From positions 950,647 to 1,014,646 of the forward strand of contig CM022677.1 of NCBI GenBank assembly GCA_012295275.1: a stretch of DNA of 64,000 nucleotides, given 5' to 3'. Of the stretch, positions 61,375-64,000 are shown in pieces. The position numbers and the translations under genes are program-made. The stretch's first letter is position 1. Each line of letters opens with the position of its first letter. The DNA comes from Chrysomallon squamiferum. Its lineage: Eukaryota > Mollusca > Gastropoda > Neomphalida > Peltospiridae. The notes below the pieces were generated by a model that made no database searches, was not told the origin of the DNA, and saw only the letters and a program-made list of their open reading frames with translations.

Positions 61375-61762
61375 CATTAAACTCGATATCCATACAAAAC
61401 CCATTGAGCATGTTCTCCCATTGTCAGTGTTATCGCAAACCAGCGGTCTGTTTGTTTGATGTTTGTCATTAGGTTGTCAGGTTAGGTCGTATCGCAGATC
61501 TGCCGTGAATCAGTCGAGTAGAATAAGTTAACTTTGTATTGATCTTCGCCTTACCTGTCCATCGACCGAGCTCACTGGCCATTTAGCATGTAAGACGATT
61601 TTCTTTCATATCAGCTTCATCTGTCACTTTGTCTGTGTGTCTGTTACACCGACTTCTGTCTCTTGTTTTATCTATTTCTTCTCTCTCCGTGTGAGTGTAT
61701 TTGTGTGTACATGTATATACGTATACATATATACACACGTACATACGTACATACAATATTAT

Positions 61763-61796
61763 TATTAGTAGTAGTAGTAGTAGTAGTAGTAGTATC
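61763..61796. repeat. (AGT)n microsatellite
   Basis: A pure TAG trinucleotide run. Confidence 0.93.
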
Positions 61797-62003
61797 AAGT
61801 TAATGACATATAACTAGAATGCTGGATTCCTATATATAATAGTCTATATTATAGTCTATCTACCTGTCTTAAGCACTAGACTCAAATTATTTACTATATT
61901 AAAAAAACAATTTTTTCGTCAAATACGAACTTAATTCCAAAAATCGGTTTTTACCTGCATATACCAAAAACGCATCCAATAACAACATAACTAATTTCCA
62001 TTA

Positions 62004-62200
62004 TGACGTCATACACACTGCGACAACAATGTGACGTAAAAACACGCAGCAAGGCAGGAACAGTAAAAACGACTTGTTGTTACCGTGTTTGAATTGTGCA
62101 GTTTGTACAAATTCACAGCACATTTAACAATCAGAGCGAGAAACAGAGAGATTACAAGTGAAGGGAATATAATAACTGAGAATAATGACTGATAACGGTG
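62004..62200 (+). promoter_or_regulatory. CRE-containing candidate promoter with a possible short first exon
   Basis: A palindromic CRE TGACGTCA (62004-62011) and a second TGACGTAA (62032-62039) precede a small frame ATG ACT GAT AAC GGT at 62186-62200. That frame ends exactly at a strong donor, GTAAGTG (62201). This could be an alternative first exon (MTDNG..) of the gene that continues past the window, or of another gene. Support is only motif-level. Confidence 0.3.
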
Positions 62201-62872
62201 TAAGTGTTAAAACCACTACTTGTGTTTACTTATGTTTTTATTCGTGTTTATTGGCAGTTTATTCATTTATGATAACATTTTTCTTAAACTGGGCAAGAGG
62301 CAGTTTTGATTGAAATGAATATAGTTTCTTATCGGTATGAAACGTCTGTATATAAATAAATATATATATTTATATATATATAAATCTGACGAATAGATAT
62401 AGCTATAATTATTTGTTTTAATATGACAGTAAGAACAGAATGAGTAAAGAAAGTAAATAAACAGTTTAGTGAATAACTTTAGACGAGCAAGCACAGATAC
62501 AGTTATTGTCAGAAAAATGAAAAGTAATATTTTATATTTTATACTGTTAGAAAGGTATATAGTATTCGTTAAATATAAATAAAAACAGAAAATACTTACA
62601 AATTCAGCATTTAAAATCAAGAAAGTTATATTTCTCCCTCACACTTTTTATTTTTTATTTATTTTATTTTATACAGCACGCGATTACTGACATTTAATGA
62701 CTTTCTTAAATATCTCTTCGAAAGATAAGCAAATTTGAACACGTACATCAGCTGAGAGCCACGTACAGCGTGCATAAACCATGTCTGGTTAAACCCACCA
62801 CCGTTATCACAGTTTAAAATAATTATGTCTTTTCTTTTTCATCCTTTTTCCTTTTTTTTTTTCTTTTTTTTC

Positions 62873-62904
<32 letters not shown>

Positions 62905-63129
62905 CTATATTTTCGACTAGTGTTATTATTATTATTTTTTTTTTTTAAATTAAAACAGTTTTGTTTTCACATAATTTATGAGAGGTCAACAAATTCACGT
63001 CAGCTCTTAAAGTAAATATTTAGTGTAGAATAAATTATCTAGCAGGGGGAAGGTATTTCCACAGGTGAAAGTGTTTTAACAGCCCAGTGTGTGCACACAC
63101 CTGAGTTGATTAACTGCACACTGAGTCAG

Positions 63130-63315
63130 GTAGAAAATAAAACCAGGTCTCGACCCGAGGTTGAGCGGCCGAGTTGACTGGCAGACGACGCTCGGTTTGT
63201 TCGACTGGTTCTCATTCTTCGTGCAGGACACAGACATTTGTTTTCTCCTCAGTGATCCGCCGAACAGCTCAGAAAACAGTTATCTCGTGAAAGTAACAAG
63301 CGACACGTGACACAG
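63130..63315 (+). promoter_or_regulatory. Probable promoter and non-coding first exon of the right-hand gene
   Basis: A TATA-like AAATAAAA near 63137 is followed by a GC-richer stretch that ends in a good donor, ACACAG|GTAACG at 63315/63316. It would join to the acceptor TTTCACAG at 63770, just before the coding exon at 63822. Confidence 0.45.
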
Positions 63316-63821
63316 GTAACGATCCTCAGGTGAACGTCTGCCTGCCTTAGCTGGAGTCATGTTGTGTTATGTTGTCGGTAACTTAAACATTCAATTAAAG
63401 AAGGTTAAAAAAAAAAAAAAAAAAAAAAAATGGAGAATAAAAAGATATGTGACGACATTATGAAAGAATTCTATTTTTTTTTTTTTTTTTTTTTTTTAAT
63501 GTATCTATACGTGAAAAAAAAAAAAAGAGGAATTTTTATGTTACTGAAATGCTAAGTAGTAGAAGTTATGTATGTGTTGTATACAAACGATTTTATTTTT
63601 TATTAGTGTCAATAATGGGAGATAGCAAAAAAAAAAAATAATAATAAAAAAATAAAGGAGAAGAAGAAAAAAAAAAGTAAATAACTACAATAATAATGTG
63701 GCGAGGAGAAATAACTTTCTGGATATAACTATTGTACGTGATTATTTTCTAAATGAGATTTCTTTCACAGGTTCAGTGAGAAGACTTTCTGTGTGGAACT
63801 GTTGCTAAAACGAAAGTGAAA

Positions 63822-63897
63822 ATGAAGAGGCGAGTGGTCAGCGCGCCTGTGGCCAGGTTTGTCGTCACTGACAACTTGAACCGACCAAGCTGTAAAG
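63822..63897 (+). CDS. First coding exon of an unrecognised gene (3' partial)
   Basis: The ATG at 63822 opens MKRRVVSAPVARFVVTDN and continues LNRPSCK, ending one base into a codon at a consensus donor AAAG|GTGAGT (63897/63898). An acceptor CAG at 63768-63770 lies 51 bases upstream, so a 5' UTR exon (ending 63315) is likely. The exon is more GC-rich than its surroundings, as expected of coding sequence. I do not recognise the family from 25 residues. There is no signal peptide; the N-terminus is basic. Confidence 0.55.
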
Positions 63898-64000
63898 GTG
63901 AGTCACACTTTGTCTTGTTTTTAAGTCATACACGCGATCTTTTTACTTCATTTTACTGTCTTTGTACGAATGCATGTATCTCTATGTATGTATGTATGTA

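Larger units (their letters stand above)
57900..61990. other. Intergenic DNA downstream of SKIC3
   Basis: About 4 kb with the SKIC3 3' UTR at its left end (several AATAAA, the first overlapping the stop at 57867). No conserved exon was found on either strand. Less AT-rich patches at 59750-60040 and 61070-61210 could be regulatory. Confidence 0.55.

Overview
This is animal nuclear DNA. Its genes are split into many small exons with GT-AG introns, its intergenic DNA is AT-rich, it is full of (ATT)n, (CA)n, (TA)n and (GA)n microsatellites, and it carries the remains of a Tigger/pogo transposon. All recognisable genes are conserved bilaterian ones. Gene spacing and the microsatellite load would fit an invertebrate such as a mollusc or another lophotrochozoan, but the taxon cannot be fixed from the sequence alone.

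Layout: (1) 1-446, + strand, last exon of the mitochondrial ribosomal protein bL34m (MRPL34). (2) 3592-7528, - strand, maspardin (SPG21), head-to-head with (3) 8209-9870, + strand, an ODF3/CIMAP1-type SHIPPO-repeat ciliary protein. (4) 10912-12171, - strand, the CDK-binding protein CKS1/2, head-to-head with (5) about 13260-23778, + strand, the SHC adaptor (PTB-CH1-SH2). (6) 26874-29707, - strand, with 5' UTR to about 31.76 kb, ZCCHC9 (four CCHC knuckles), head-to-head with (7) 32502-57871, + strand, SKI3/TTC37 (SKIC3) in about 43 exons. (8) About 4-5 kb of intergenic DNA. (9) From about 63.15 kb, the 5' UTR and first coding exon of an unrecognised + strand gene that runs off the window. The genes are housekeeping or signalling genes with no shared pathway. 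Three head-to-head pairs are visible, and CKS-SHC repeats the head-to-head CKS1B-SHC1 arrangement of the human genome.

The most unusual property is a recurrent class of minisatellites that begin at, or copy, exon-intron boundaries. At about eleven junctions in four genes (SPG21, SHC, ZCCHC9, SKIC3) a unit of roughly 20-150 bp abuts a splice site or contains a few exon bases plus the splice site, and is repeated 2 to about 40 times inside the intron. In most arrays this produces rows of decoy donors or acceptors. Several authentic junctions next to these arrays are damaged: a missing acceptor AG, a phase clash or a missing exon. Some arrays contain patches of the neighbouring exon. This is either an unusual mode of splice-site duplication or an assembly or polishing artefact in repeats; raw long reads and RNA-seq would separate the two.

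No CRISPR arrays, rRNA, tRNA or prokaryotic features were seen. Exon limits are read by eye from splice consensus, reading frame and remembered family sequences; no database search was run.
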